64,000 bases of DNA, taken from the NCBI RefSeq assembly GCF_900099905.1, contig NZ_FNEE01000007.1:124001-188000 (forward strand). The letters run 5' to 3'. Made by a program: the position numbers and the translations under genes. Under the pieces are notes generated by a model. That model worked only from the letters and a program-made list of their open reading frames with translations, searched no databases and was not told the origin of the DNA. This DNA comes from Mesorhizobium muleiense (GTDB lineage: Bacteria > Pseudomonadota > Alphaproteobacteria > Rhizobiales > Rhizobiaceae). Of this stretch, positions 18,740 to 27,021 are shown piece by piece (position 1 is the first letter of the stretch; each line of letters starts with the position of its first letter).

Positions 18740-18861
18740 CCCACTATTCCCCCATATCCCCAATGCGATTGCTAGCACCGCGGGCTGTTCCGCGACAGGG
18801 GCAGGGCGACGGCCGCGCCAAAATTTTGGGGACATCTGAAGGCGACGCACGCTGCGCCGCG

Positions 18862-20079
18862 CTATTCATGCCTCAGCGCGTCGATCGGATCGAGCCGCGC
18901 GCCGCGCAGCGCCGGGAAGAAACCGAACACCATGCCGATCAGCGCCGAGAAGCCGACGGCGAGCAGGATCACCGCCGGGCTTGGTGCAAACGGGATCGCC
19001 AGCGTCAGCGAGGCGAGGCCGGCCAGCGCCAGGCCGATCAGGATGCCGATGATGCCGCCGAGCAGCGACAGCACGGTCGCCTCGACCAGGAACTGGATGA
19101 GGATGTGCTTTTCATGCGCGCCGATCGCCAGCCTTATGCCGATCTCGCGGGTGCGCTCGGTCACCGACACCAGCATGATGTTCATGATGCCGATGCCGCC
19201 GACCAACAGGCTGACGCCGGCGACCGCTCCCAGCATGCCGGTCATCGTCGTGGTGGCGCTCGCCATGGCGTCGGCGATCTGGGTCATGTCGCGTATCGAG
19301 AAGTCGTCTTCGCGGTCCGGCGGGATGCGGCGTGCATCGCGCAAGATGTCCTCGACGCGCGGCAGCAGCTCGGTGGTCGCCGTCCCGTCGTCGGCGGCGA
19401 CGTAGATCGAGTCGATGTCGCGGTTGCCGGCGATGCGGCGCTGGTAGGCGGCGAGCGGCATCAGCACGACATTGTCCTGGTCCTGGCCGAAGCCGGTATA
19501 GCCCTTCGGCTCGAGCAGGCCGATGATCTTGCACGAGGTGCGGTTGACGCGAATGATCTCGCCTTCGGGGTCGCCGGCGCCGAAGAACTGCTGGCGCACG
19601 GTTTCGCCGATCAGGCAGACGCCGGTGCCCGAGCGGATTTCCGAATCGCTGAACGGTCGGCCCGAGACCAGCTTCCAGTCGCGCGCATCGAGATAGGCGC
19701 TGTCGGTGCCGGTGACACCCGACGTCAGGCTTTCGGTGCCGAAGATGACGCGGACCTGCTTTTGCGAGGCGGGCGAGATGGCGCGGGCGCCGCTCAAATG
19801 TGCGACAAGCGCGGCAAGTTCCTTGCTACCGAGCGGACGTGTGGCCTGGTCGAGCCCTCCCGGTCCGCCGGGCCCGGCCGGGCGGCCGGGGCGGACAACG
19901 AGCAAATTGCTGCCGAGCTTGGAAATGTCGGCCTTTACCTTTTCGGTGGTGCCCGAGCCAATGGTGAGCATGGCGATGACGGCGGCAACGCCGATGACGA
20001 TGCCGAGCAGCGTCAGAAACGAGCGCAGCACGTTGCGGCGCACTGAAAGCAGCGAGAGGCGGACGGTTTCCCAGATCAT
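18862..20079 (-). CDS. MacB-like ABC exporter, permease subunit
   Basis: A 405-residue FtsX/MacB-type permease with four transmembrane helices: one near residues 20-42 and three in the C-terminal third (GAVAGVSLLVGGIGIMNIML, LSLLGGIIGILIGLALAG, AVILLAVGFSALIGMVFGF). A large periplasmic domain lies between them. ERTREIGIRLAIGA is the coupling segment that contacts the ATPase. In E. coli MacB the ATPase and permease are fused; here they are separate genes, as in YknYZ-type systems. Such pumps export macrolides, lipopeptides or peptides. The N-terminal loop has an unusual Gly/Pro-rich run (GRPAGPGGPGG). Confidence 0.9.
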   Translation of the reverse strand: MIWETVRLSLLSVRRNVLRSFLTLLGIVIGVAAVIAMLTIGSGTTEKVKADISKLGSNLLVVRPGRPAGPGGPGGLDQATRPLGSKELAALVAHLSGARAISPASQKQVRVIFGTESLTSGVTGTDSAYLDARDWKLVSGRPFSDSEIRSGTGVCLIGETVRQQFFGAGDPEGEIIRVNRTSCKIIGLLEPKGYTGFGQDQDNVVLMPLAAYQRRIAGNRDIDSIYVAADDGTATTELLPRVEDILRDARRIPPDREDDFSIRDMTQIADAMASATTTMTGMLGAVAGVSLLVGGIGIMNIMLVSVTERTREIGIRLAIGAHEKHILIQFLVEATVLSLLGGIIGILIGLALAGLASLTLAIPFAPSPAVILLAVGFSALIGMVFGFFPALRGARLDPIDALRHE

Positions 20080-20081
20080 GG

Positions 20082-20786
20082 TTACACCACCTCGAGATTC
20101 ACAGCATTGGAGGCGACGTGGCCGTCGAGGAAGCGAATTGTGCGCTCGGCATAAGCAGCGACATCGGCCTCGTGGGTGACCATGGCGATGGTCAGGCCAA
20201 GCTCGGTGTTCAGCCGCGTCAGCAGCTCCATGATCTCGTGCGTACGTGCGGTGTCGAGATTGCCGGTCGGCTCGTCGGCGACGAGCAGCGTCGGCCTGGT
20301 GACGATGGCGCGTGCGATCGCCACGCGCTGCTGCTGGCCGCCGGAGAGCTCGGCCGGCGTGTGGTGCTCGCGGCCGACAAGGCCGACCTCGGCCAGCGCC
20401 TTCATGGCGAGGTCGTGACGCTCGCGGGCGGCGACGCCGCGATAGATCAGCGGCAGTTCGACATTCTCCACCGCGGTGGTGCGCGGCAGGAGATTGTAGC
20501 CCTGGAAGACGAAGCCGACATAGAGATTGCGCAGCATGGCGCGGCGGTTGCGGTCGAGACGGCCGGCGTCGATGCCCATGAAGCTGTAGGTTCCGGCCGT
20601 CGGTGTGTCGAGGCAGCCGATGATGTTCATCGCCGTCGACTTGCCCGAGCCGGACGGACCCATGATGGCGACGAATTCACCGCTGCGGATGGCAAGATCG
20701 ACGCCAGCCAGCGCATGCACCGTGGCCTCGCCCTGGCCATAGCTTTTCCAGACCTTGTCGAAGGTGATGAGCAGCGAGCCTGACAT
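20082..20786 (-). CDS. MacB-like ABC exporter, ATPase subunit
   Basis: A 234-residue ABC ATPase of the LolD/MacB group. Walker A is GPSGSGKST near residues 42-50. The Q-loop is [10 protein letters not shown]. The signature is LSGGQQQR near residue 145. Walker B is [12 protein letters not shown], and the H-loop is MVTHE. The ATG at 20786 ([12 protein letters not shown]) gives the normal N-terminus. It sits 2 bases from the permease gene and 4 bases from the fusion-protein gene, so the three form one operon. Confidence 0.93.
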   Translation of the reverse strand: MSGSLLITFDKVWKSYGQGEATVHALAGVDLAIRSGEFVAIMGPSGSGKSTAMNIIGCLDTPTAGTYSFMGIDAGRLDRNRRAMLRNLYVGFVFQGYNLLPRTTAVENVELPLIYRGVAARERHDLAMKALAEVGLVGREHHTPAELSGGQQQRVAIARAIVTRPTLLVADEPTGNLDTARTHEIMELLTRLNTELGLTIAMVTHEADVAAYAERTIRFLDGHVASNAVNLEVV

Positions 20787-20790
20787 GAAT

Positions 20791-22083
20791 TCAGCTCCGC
20801 TGCTGCGCGGCGGTGATGACTTGCGCACCTTCTGCGAGACCGGAGGTGACCTCGGTCAGCTCGCCATCGGTGGAGCCGACCTTGACGTTGACCGGCCGGG
20901 GCAGGCCATTCTCCAGCACGTAGAGCGTGCGCGAGCCGTCGGTGGGCTGCGCCGTCGCCTGGCGCTGGCGGTTGCCGCGTGGACGGCCCATACGGCCCGT
21001 GAACAGGTCGCTCAGGCTCCACGCTCGGGCAGCAGATGCCGCCGGCCGGTAGCGGAAAGCCGTCGACGGCACGGTGAGCACGCCTTTTGCCTCTCTGGTG
21101 ACGACCGAAACGGTGGCAGTCATGCCAGGCCGCAACAGAAGCTCGTTGTTGTCGACCTCGAACCGCGCGTCGTAGGTGACGACGCCGTCGGTGGTGACCG
21201 AGGCATAGGAGATGTCGCGGATCTCGGCATCGAACGGCCGCTCGGGAAAGGCGTCGACGGTGAAGCGGGCATGCTGGCCGGGCTTGACCGCGCCGATGTC
21301 GGCCTCGTCGACCGCTGCCTTCAACTCCATGTTCCTGAGGTCGGCGGCGATGACGAACAGCACCGGCGCTTGCAGCGAGGAGGCAACCGTCTGGCCGGGA
21401 TCGACCGAGCGCGTCAGAACGATGCCGTCGATGGGCGCATAGATGGTGCTTTTGGCGAAGTCCGTCTGCTGCGCCTTGAGATCGGCATTGGCGATGGCCA
21501 GATTGGCTTTGGCGCTGTCGAGCGCTGCCTTTGAGCGGTCGCGCGTCGCTGTCGCCGCTTCAAGCGACTGGTCCGTCGCCATGCCGCGCTTGGTGAGCGC
21601 CGCCGCGCGCGCAACCGCCCGTTCGTTTTCGGTGAGGGTTACGGTGGCGGTCTCGACATTGGCAGCCGCCGCCTTGGCGGAAGCCTCGGCGCGCTCGATC
21701 TGCACCTCCAGCTTGGCCGTATCGAGCGCCGCCAGCACATCGCCCTTCTTCACCTGCTGGTTCTCGTTGACCGCGACCGAGCGGACGACGCCGGACAGTT
21801 CGCTCGAAATGTCGACCTGGGTGAGCGGCTGCAGCGTGCCGGTCGCCGATACTTCGACCGTGAGGTCGGCGACAGCGGCCGGCACAGTGGTATAGTCGAT
21901 CTTGGCGGGAGACGCGGCATACCATTGGTACCCCGCCAGGCTTGCGGCGACGACGACCAGCACAAGCAGGCCATAAAGCCAGCCGCGACGCCGTTTCTTC
22001 TTCAGACCCAGGCGGTCGAGCCCGAGTGCCGTCTTTATGTCGGAAGTGGATTCCGTCTTTGGCAGATTGACAATCTGGTCCAC
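20791..22083 (-). CDS. MacA-like periplasmic adaptor (HlyD/RND-type MFP)
   Basis: A 430-residue membrane-fusion protein. A single N-terminal membrane anchor ([21 protein letters not shown], about residues 35-55) follows a basic cytoplasmic tail (KKKRRR). A lipoyl half-motif, a long helical hairpin ([20 protein letters not shown]), a second lipoyl half ([19 protein letters not shown]) and beta-barrel domains come next. It would connect the ABC subunits to an outer-membrane TolC-like channel, which is not in this window. It is the first gene of the three-gene operon. Confidence 0.9.
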   Translation of the reverse strand: MDQIVNLPKTESTSDIKTALGLDRLGLKKKRRRGWLYGLLVLVVVAASLAGYQWYAASPAKIDYTTVPAAVADLTVEVSATGTLQPLTQVDISSELSGVVRSVAVNENQQVKKGDVLAALDTAKLEVQIERAEASAKAAAANVETATVTLTENERAVARAAALTKRGMATDQSLEAATATRDRSKAALDSAKANLAIANADLKAQQTDFAKSTIYAPIDGIVLTRSVDPGQTVASSLQAPVLFVIAADLRNMELKAAVDEADIGAVKPGQHARFTVDAFPERPFDAEIRDISYASVTTDGVVTYDARFEVDNNELLLRPGMTATVSVVTREAKGVLTVPSTAFRYRPAASAARAWSLSDLFTGRMGRPRGNRQRQATAQPTDGSRTLYVLENGLPRPVNVKVGSTDGELTEVTSGLAEGAQVITAAQQRS

Positions 22084-22209
22084 GCCGGACCCCTATAATA
22101 CCAGTGATGTCCCAACCGGTGCACTGATCAGGCCGAATGGTTCAAATATCAAATTAAATTTCGCCCATGTTTGGGCCCCTGTTGGGATTGAGGCAGAAGG
22201 CTTTCTACA

Positions 22210-23121
22210 ATGCTGACCCGGAATTACTTACTTTACGACGTGTTCACCACCGAGCGGCTGGGCGGCAATCCGCTGGCCGTCGTGCTTGACAGCAAGGGAC
22301 TGGACACAGCCGCGATGCAGGCTATCGCGGGCGAGTTCAACCTGTCGGAAACCGTTTTCGTGCTGCCGCCCGACAATCCCAAGCACCGCGCCCGCATCCG
22401 CATCTTCACGCCCGACCATGAGATGCCGTTCGCCGGCCATCCGACGGTGGGCGCTGCGATTGCACTTGCCGAAATGGCTGGCGATGGCGACACCGCCGGC
22501 ATTTTTGTGCTGGAAGAAAATATCGGCCCGGTGCGCTGCGCCGTCAGCAAGCACGCTGGCGCCAGCTTTGCCGAGTTCGACCTGGCCAAACTGCCGGAGC
22601 AGCTGGAATTGTCCGCCGACCCGGAGGCGATCGGGGCGGCACTTGGCCTGGGGCCGCACGAAATCGGCTTCGAAAACCACCGCGTCTCGTTCTGGTCGGC
22701 CGGCGTTCCCTATGTGACCATTCCGGTCGCCGATCTGGAGGCGGCGGCCCGGATAAGGCTGGACAACCAGGCGTGGTCGGAACTGGCGCCCCGCAAGAGC
22801 GATTGGGCCCTCGCCAGCCCGTATGTCTATTGCCGCGAGACGGTGAACCACGACAGCGCCTTTCATGTCCGCATGATCGTGCCGGGCAATCCATCCTATG
22901 AAGATCCGGCGACCGGTTCGGCGGCGGCCGCCTTCGCCGGCGCAATCATGCATTTCGACGGTCCGAGAGAGGGTGTTTCCCAGCGTTGGATCGAACAAGG
23001 GCTGGAGATGGGGCGGCCTTCGCGCATCCGCCTCGAACTGAATGTCGAAGGCGGCAAACTCGCCGCCGCCCGCATCGGCGGCCATGCCGTCAAAATGGCG
23101 GAAGGCAAGCTGTTCGTCTGA
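22210..23121 (+). CDS. PhzF-family isomerase/epimerase-like protein
   Basis: A 303-residue member of the diaminopimelate epimerase-like PhzF family. It has the two-domain layout with YLLYDVFTTERLGGNPLAVV at the start, the acid/base Glu region NLSETVFVLPP near residue 45, FTPDHEMPFAGHPTVGAA near residue 75, and DPATGSAAAAFAG near residue 235. The true PhzF acts in phenazine synthesis, but most homologues lie outside phenazine clusters and have unknown substrates. No phenazine genes are present here. Confidence 0.88.
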   Translation: MLTRNYLLYDVFTTERLGGNPLAVVLDSKGLDTAAMQAIAGEFNLSETVFVLPPDNPKHRARIRIFTPDHEMPFAGHPTVGAAIALAEMAGDGDTAGIFVLEENIGPVRCAVSKHAGASFAEFDLAKLPEQLELSADPEAIGAALGLGPHEIGFENHRVSFWSAGVPYVTIPVADLEAAARIRLDNQAWSELAPRKSDWALASPYVYCRETVNHDSAFHVRMIVPGNPSYEDPATGSAAAAFAGAIMHFDGPREGVSQRWIEQGLEMGRPSRIRLELNVEGGKLAAARIGGHAVKMAEGKLFV

Positions 23122-23226
23122 CGATGTGCGGCACTTCAGCGATTTGTCGGGAAATGGATCCGGCAGGGCTGGACATGGCGGATGGCGGCGGCTATATGCC
23201 CGCCGACGCTGGTTTTACCGGCGAGT

Positions 23227-23303
<77 letters not shown>

Positions 23304-23376
23304 ACTTAAAGCATTGTATTTATTTGCTTTTTAGGCCTCTCAATCTGGGCCTCCTCCGCGCTTAATAAGGGTGGTT

Positions 23377-23384
23377 TAGTAAGG
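23377..23384 (+). repeat. TAGTAAGG motif, left island end
   Basis: One copy of TAGTAAGG lies 74 bases inside attL. Three further copies lie near attR: CCTTACTA at 26107-26114, TAGTAAGG at 26122-26129 and CCTTACTA at 26203-26210. Short repeats clustered at both ends of an island resemble arm-type binding sites of tyrosine recombinases or excisionases. This is an inference. Confidence 0.5.
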
Positions 23385-23476
23385 GTTAGATGAGCCTTTA
23401 GCCGTCCTTCCCTTTGAACCCGCCATTTTTCTCCAGTGTTAGTACTTGATCCAGAATCAATGGGAGGGGACGGTTA

Positions 23477-23938
23477 ATGCTGAAGTGGCTAAAACAAGTT
23501 TTCTTGAGGCCTGACAAGAAGTCGTTTATGATGTTCCCGCCAGCGGAAAGGCCCGCAGCTCTTCAAGCAGAGTATGAGGCAGTTTTTTCTGAAGCAAAGA
23601 AATTTTCCGATTTTGTGGGAATGGTGATTCGAATCGCTTTTCTTTTGCTGGCTACCGCGTATTTTGGTTACAAGATACCGACGTCAAGCTTTCCTTACAA
23701 AATTTCAATGATCATATGTGCAGCAATTTCTTTTGTCATGACGGCTGTTATCACTATCAACACAATGAAAGTGATCTTGTTATGGGTATCTGATTTAGCG
23801 ATTGCCCCACCTAATATCTGGGCGCGCTTTTTCGTTTTCGTGATGATCGGCCTAGTGGTGTTTTCGTTTATGGTCGGTTTGATTTATTTTACAGGAGATG
23901 TGGTATCGTCTAGTACGCTATTGCCACACTTTCCATAG
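23477..23938 (+). CDS. three-helix membrane protein, island-borne, unknown
   Basis: A 153-residue protein that I do not recognise. A soluble N-terminus of about 45 residues is followed by three hydrophobic segments at about residues 46-66, 76-104 and 116-138, and a short polar tail. The start follows a strong ribosome site (GGAGGGG) by 9 bases. The gene is AT-rich and rich in Phe and Ile codons, unlike its neighbours. It lies 132 bases upstream of the NDT/TIR-like gene on the same strand. The pair could be a membrane partner and a cytoplasmic enzyme of one system. Confidence 0.75.
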   Translation: MLKWLKQVFLRPDKKSFMMFPPAERPAALQAEYEAVFSEAKKFSDFVGMVIRIAFLLLATAYFGYKIPTSSFPYKISMIICAAISFVMTAVITINTMKVILLWVSDLAIAPPNIWARFFVFVMIGLVVFSFMVGLIYFTGDVVSSSTLLPHFP

Positions 23939-24070
23939 CGAATTGCCGGCCAAAGCCGTCGCCTACAGCCGCAGAGCAATGCGCGTCGCCCCAAGTGTGT
24001 GGGCGGCGCTTTCCATGTCTTGAGGGGCCGCCTATAGTGGCCGAGCCAATAGCCTGGCATGGGGAAAATC

Positions 24071-25306
24071 ATGGCGCGGTCACCAGAAGAAGTAGAGGGA
24101 ATGGCTGTGATGGCAGCTAAGGCCGCGTCTAGTAGAACTCGCCGTGCAAAGCCCGCGCCCGCTGCTCCCGCGACGCCTGCTAAAGTGTCTCGACGTGGCA
24201 GAGCAGCTCAGCGACCGTATCCCCATTATTCATTTGAGGAAGTGTTGGAGTTTGCCGCCGCGATACAGAAAATGGCCGGTTCAAACACGGTGCGGCGTCT
24301 AACGGTTTTTCATCAGTTAAATAAAGGTCCCGAAAGTAGTGCGAGCCGCCAGCTCATAGTTGCTGCCGGAAAATATGGATTGATCAAAGGTGGCGTTCAG
24401 TCGGAAACTCTTCAGTTGACGCCTGACGGAGACGTGGCAACTAGCACGGATGTATCTCCAAGAGAGCGCGCACGCGCTCGAATCAAACTCGCAATCGAGT
24501 CCGTTGAGATTTTCAAAACTCTCGCCGACAAGTACAGTGGCCAAAAATTGCCCTCTATTGCAATTTTGGAGGATGCCGCCGTCGAGGCGGGAATTCCTGA
24601 GCATCTTAAAAAAGAGTGCATTGAAATCTTCGTCGTCAATCTTCGATTTGTCGGTCTGCTCCAGACTCTATCAGGGGCAGAAAGAATTCTGACCGTTGAC
24701 CACGCGTTGGACAGTATCCCCTCTGGCGCGAGCGCCGCGGGCAGGCAGCATGTTCAAGCGAGAACTTCTGCAGAGAATCCGCTGACAGTTCATTCGGATG
24801 TGCAGTTCGACCGGATTTGCTTTTATATCGGCCCGATCGGCGATCCGGATTCGGACCAGCGTAAACATTCGGATTTGATACTGGAAACGCTTGTGCGTCC
24901 GGCCATGGAGCAGTTTGGCATCGAAGTGAAACGGGCGGATGAGATCCACAACCCGGGTCTCATAAACAAGCAGATCTTCGAGTATCTTCTAAAGAGTCGG
25001 CTCGCCATAGCAGACCTCTCATACCACAATCCCAACGTTTTTTATGAGTTGGCGATAAGACACGCAAGGAACCTGCCCACGGTGCAGATGATTAGAAAGG
25101 CAGACAGGATACCGTTCGACATAAATCAGAATCGCACGGTAGTTTTCGACACAACAGACCTTTACTCATTTGTTCCGAAGATCGAGACATACAGGTTGGA
25201 AATTTCGAATCATATACGGAGCGCCATGGACGATCCGGCATCAGCAGAAAATCCTTTGAGCGCCTATTATCCTGACATGCACCTTGGACCGACAAAAGGC
25301 TCTTAG
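24071..25306 (+). CDS. two-part protein with C-terminal nucleoside-deoxyribosyltransferase/TIR-like domain
   Basis: A 411-residue protein. A basic, Ala/Pro-rich leader (residues 1-48) precedes a helical region of about 50-215 with winged-helix character (SRQLIVAAGKYGLIKGG; PSIAILEDAAVEAGIPEHLK). The C-terminal domain (about 247-390) has the Rossmannoid pattern of nucleoside deoxyribosyltransferase/TIR-like enzymes: FYIGPIGDPDSDQRKH, VKRADEI, RLAIADLSYHNPNVFYEL and IRHA. The Glu in NPNVFYEL (residue 326) is in the place of the family's catalytic glutamate. Such domains cut or bind nucleotides, including NAD-like ligands, in bacterial conflict systems. The ATG at 24071 follows GGGGAA and is preferred over 24059. 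The defence role is an inference from domain and island location. Confidence 0.75.
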   Translation: MARSPEEVEGMAVMAAKAASSRTRRAKPAPAAPATPAKVSRRGRAAQRPYPHYSFEEVLEFAAAIQKMAGSNTVRRLTVFHQLNKGPESSASRQLIVAAGKYGLIKGGVQSETLQLTPDGDVATSTDVSPRERARARIKLAIESVEIFKTLADKYSGQKLPSIAILEDAAVEAGIPEHLKKECIEIFVVNLRFVGLLQTLSGAERILTVDHALDSIPSGASAAGRQHVQARTSAENPLTVHSDVQFDRICFYIGPIGDPDSDQRKHSDLILETLVRPAMEQFGIEVKRADEIHNPGLINKQIFEYLLKSRLAIADLSYHNPNVFYELAIRHARNLPTVQMIRKADRIPFDINQNRTVVFDTTDLYSFVPKIETYRLEISNHIRSAMDDPASAENPLSAYYPDMHLGPTKGS

Positions 25307-25458
25307 CGCGCCCCCAACTTGTTCGCCATCTGCGTGAACATACTAGCGAGCGGCGCGCTGCCGCCGCGCTTGGTTGTCCGGAAGGCCACCCCATCATCAG
25401 ATTCCAGAAAGTTGGTGACGACAGTCTCCATCGGATATGCGTACGCTGTCTTAGCCAT
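25303..25458 (-). CDS. 51-residue ORF, last of a compact reverse-strand string
   Basis: The ORF starts MAKTAYAYPMETVV and ends MANKLGAR. Its start overlaps the upstream ORF's stop in a TGATG, and its stop overlaps the convergent NDT/TIR-like gene by 4 bases. I do not recognise the protein. The tight packing and clean reading frame, with no internal Arg-rich shadow signature, argue that it is or was a real gene, possibly of phage origin. Confidence 0.5.
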   Translation of the reverse strand: MAKTAYAYPMETVVTNFLESDDGVAFRTTKRGGSAPLASMFTQMANKLGAR

Positions 25459-25610
25459 CACGATCGGGCCACTGCCGATGCCTGCACCACAAACTTATTG
25501 TCCTCCTGAAGCAGGGCCGACAGAGCTTTACGATAGGAGGCAGGCATGGCGCCAGCATAGGCAATAGTTGCCAGCAGCCTTGCCTCTATCGTGTCTACCT
25601 GTCTGGGCAC
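25458..25610 (-). CDS. 50-residue ORF in reverse-strand string
   Basis: It starts with GTG at 25610 (MPRQVDTIEARLLATIA) and ends ASAVARS at a TGA that overlaps the next ATG. It overlaps the 41-residue ORF upstream by 16 bases in another frame. It could therefore be a separate coupled gene or the frameshifted continuation of that ORF. The helical, Ala/Leu-rich content is plausible for a small soluble protein. The function is unknown. Confidence 0.45.
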   Translation of the reverse strand: MPRQVDTIEARLLATIAYAGAMPASYRKALSALLQEDNKFVVQASAVARS

Positions 25611-25720
25611 TCGGCGTCTGCCGTGTAAGCAGCTTTGAAATCGTGGGGCACCTCGTCCAGGGAATCGACCAGGAGCGGGAGGGTGAAAACACCATCATCA
25701 TCGATGTGCGGCTGTGCCAT
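25595..25720 (-). CDS. 41-residue ORF, possible truncated phage protein
   Basis: It reads MAQPHIDDDGVFTLPLLVDS and continues with LDEVPHDFKAAY. Its ATG is 2 bases after the stop of the frameshifted ORF upstream. The LDEVP-x-x-[FL]-[KR]-x-x-Y pattern recalls the first residues of phage scaffold-like proteins, from memory and weakly. It ends early at a TAG, so it may be a decayed fragment. Confidence 0.45.
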   Translation of the reverse strand: MAQPHIDDDGVFTLPLLVDSLDEVPHDFKAAYTADAECPDR

Positions 25721-25722
25721 TT

Positions 25723-26053
25723 TTACGCCGCCGCCTTATAGATGGCCTGCAGTTCCTCACGCGCCTGCCGTGCAGCTTCAGCAAGAGCAACGGCTGGCGA
25801 ATTTGCCATGTTGTCAACGAACCGCATGAACGTCATGCCCTGCTCGTCTGCCGCCGCGAGTGCCTTTTTCAGCCGGCCATGGCGCTCGTATTGGACCGGG
25901 AAAACTGTTGCCGGTAACGATGCCGCTGATCTCCAAATAGGCCTTCGAGTTGCCCGACGCGTAGTGGGGCATGCGGAGGATCGCGCCAAAAACCATCTTG
26001 TCACCGGGCTTGAACGCATCACTGATTGCGTCCTTGCGCTGCGCCTCCGTCAT
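25723..26053 (-). pseudogene. frameshifted ORF, first of the reverse-strand string
   Basis: Two overlapping frames make one sensible protein. Residues MTEAQRKDAISDAFKPGDKM through EISGIVTGN are read in one frame from 26053. FPVQYERHGRLKKALAAADE through ELQAIYKAAA is read in the next frame to the stop at 25723. The switch lies at about 25900-25908 at the reverse-strand sequence AACAGTTTTCCC, and removing one base there restores a protein of about 109 residues. No further start is found upstream before a TAA at about 26140, though the frame stays open (EKEIRESFQR). The function is unknown. Confidence 0.6.
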
Positions 26054-26106
26054 CCTCTGGAAACTTTCGCGAATTTCTTTTTCAAAGGGCGCTGTTTCCG
26101 GCTCTC

Positions 26107-26210
26107 CCTTACTAAGGCTTCTAGTAAGGGCGCTGTGTAAAACCGTTTAGCGGAGCGAAAAACTATTTTGGGAAAAATCCTTAATTTTCAACGGTTCCGG
26201 GGCCTTACTA
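26107..26210. repeat. TAGTAAGG motifs, right island end (three copies)
   Basis: CCTTACTA (26107-26114) and TAGTAAGG (26122-26129) form an inverted pair with a 7-base spacer. A third copy, CCTTACTA, lies at 26203-26210. The stretch 26054-26247 holds no gene that I can support. Confidence 0.5.
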
Positions 26211-26247
26211 AAACACTATGGGATGGACGTAAAAGCTAAACTGAAAA

Positions 26248-26294
26248 ACTCTTAATCAGCGGGTCACAGGTTCGATCTCTGTCGCACCCACCAT
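26248..26294 (+). repeat. attR (partial tRNA-Lys copy)
   Basis: It repeats the last 47 bases of tRNA-Lys with one mismatch. The 5' half of a tRNA is absent, so this is an attachment-site scar and not a second tRNA gene. Confidence 0.92.
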
Positions 26295-26403
26295 TTAATC
26301 CGTGGATATTCCTTGCTTTTTCGCTGCCTGGAAAGCGAGCCCCGATTGCGGCCTCCAATCCTGACGGTTGCGTTCCAATTCGCGTTCGGTTCCAATTGCA
26401 GCC

Positions 26404-26940
26404 TCAGCCTCTGGGCCGCTTGGGCACGTCTTCTTCCGACTTGGGCTTTTCTGGTCCGGTGTTCTCGCCAATACCGGACTTGTGGGCAAAACTATAGAGA
26501 AGGCCTGCCGCGACCAGCACCAAAAGCGTGCCGAGTGCCGCCACTTGCCACAGACCGAGCCCGCAGGCCACGCCGATTGCCCCGGAGAGCCACATGCCAG
26601 CCCCGGTCGTCAGCCCGTGAACCTCGCCTTTCGAAAACAAAATCGTTCCGGCAGCAAGGAACGCGACGCCGGCGGTAACCGCTTCGACAACACGAATCGG
26701 ATCGACCCTCACGGAATCCTGCTGAAACATCGGCGCGTGAATGATTTCAATCGTCAGAATACCGAAGGTAGCCGCTGCCACGCAGACCAGGATATGGGTG
26801 CGAAGCCCGGCAGGCCGATTTCGCCATTCGCGTTCGAAGCCGATCGCCGCACCGAAGATCGACGCCAGCAGAAGCCTCGCCGCAATAACGGGAAACGGGA
26901 CGTAGGTCGGATGGCCGAATTCCTGGAAAAGCTGTTGCAT
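26404..26940 (-). CDS. MgtC/SapB-family membrane protein
   Basis: A 178-residue inner-membrane protein with about five helices. The family signature near the N-terminus is RLLLASIFGAAIGFEREWRNRPAGLRTHILVC, followed by TAGVAFLAAGTILF and GLTTGAGMWLSGAIGVACG. It has the membrane part of MgtC but no large C-terminal ACT-like domain. The C-terminus is charged (EKPKSEEDVPKRPRG). MgtC homologues affect Mg2+ limitation and ATP synthase in other bacteria. The ATG at 26940 is used; a GTG at 26964 would add eight residues. It is the native flank right of the island. Confidence 0.88.
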   Translation of the reverse strand: MQQLFQEFGHPTYVPFPVIAARLLLASIFGAAIGFEREWRNRPAGLRTHILVCVAAATFGILTIEIIHAPMFQQDSVRVDPIRVVEAVTAGVAFLAAGTILFSKGEVHGLTTGAGMWLSGAIGVACGLGLWQVAALGTLLVLVAAGLLYSFAHKSGIGENTGPEKPKSEEDVPKRPRG

Positions 26941-27021
26941 GCGTAACCCGGGCTGACCGGCCACAACGTGCTCGGGCCGGCCAGGTTCCCCAGGGCAAGA
27001 CTTGATTCCAGGTTGACGAGA

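Noticed and set aside
22228..23085. 285-residue reverse-strand open frame opposite the PhzF gene
   Set aside because: Shadow frame rich in Arg, His and Gly, with no domain. The forward PhzF family match is clear.
25092..25397. 101-residue reverse-strand open frame over the 3' end of the NDT/TIR-like gene
   Set aside because: The translation is Arg/Ser/Cys-rich and conflicts with the better 51-residue ORF at 25303-25458 and the forward gene.
26248..26323. second tRNA-Lys gene
   Set aside because: Only the 3' half from the anticodon loop is present. No acceptor 5' strand or D-arm precedes it, so it is an attachment-site scar.
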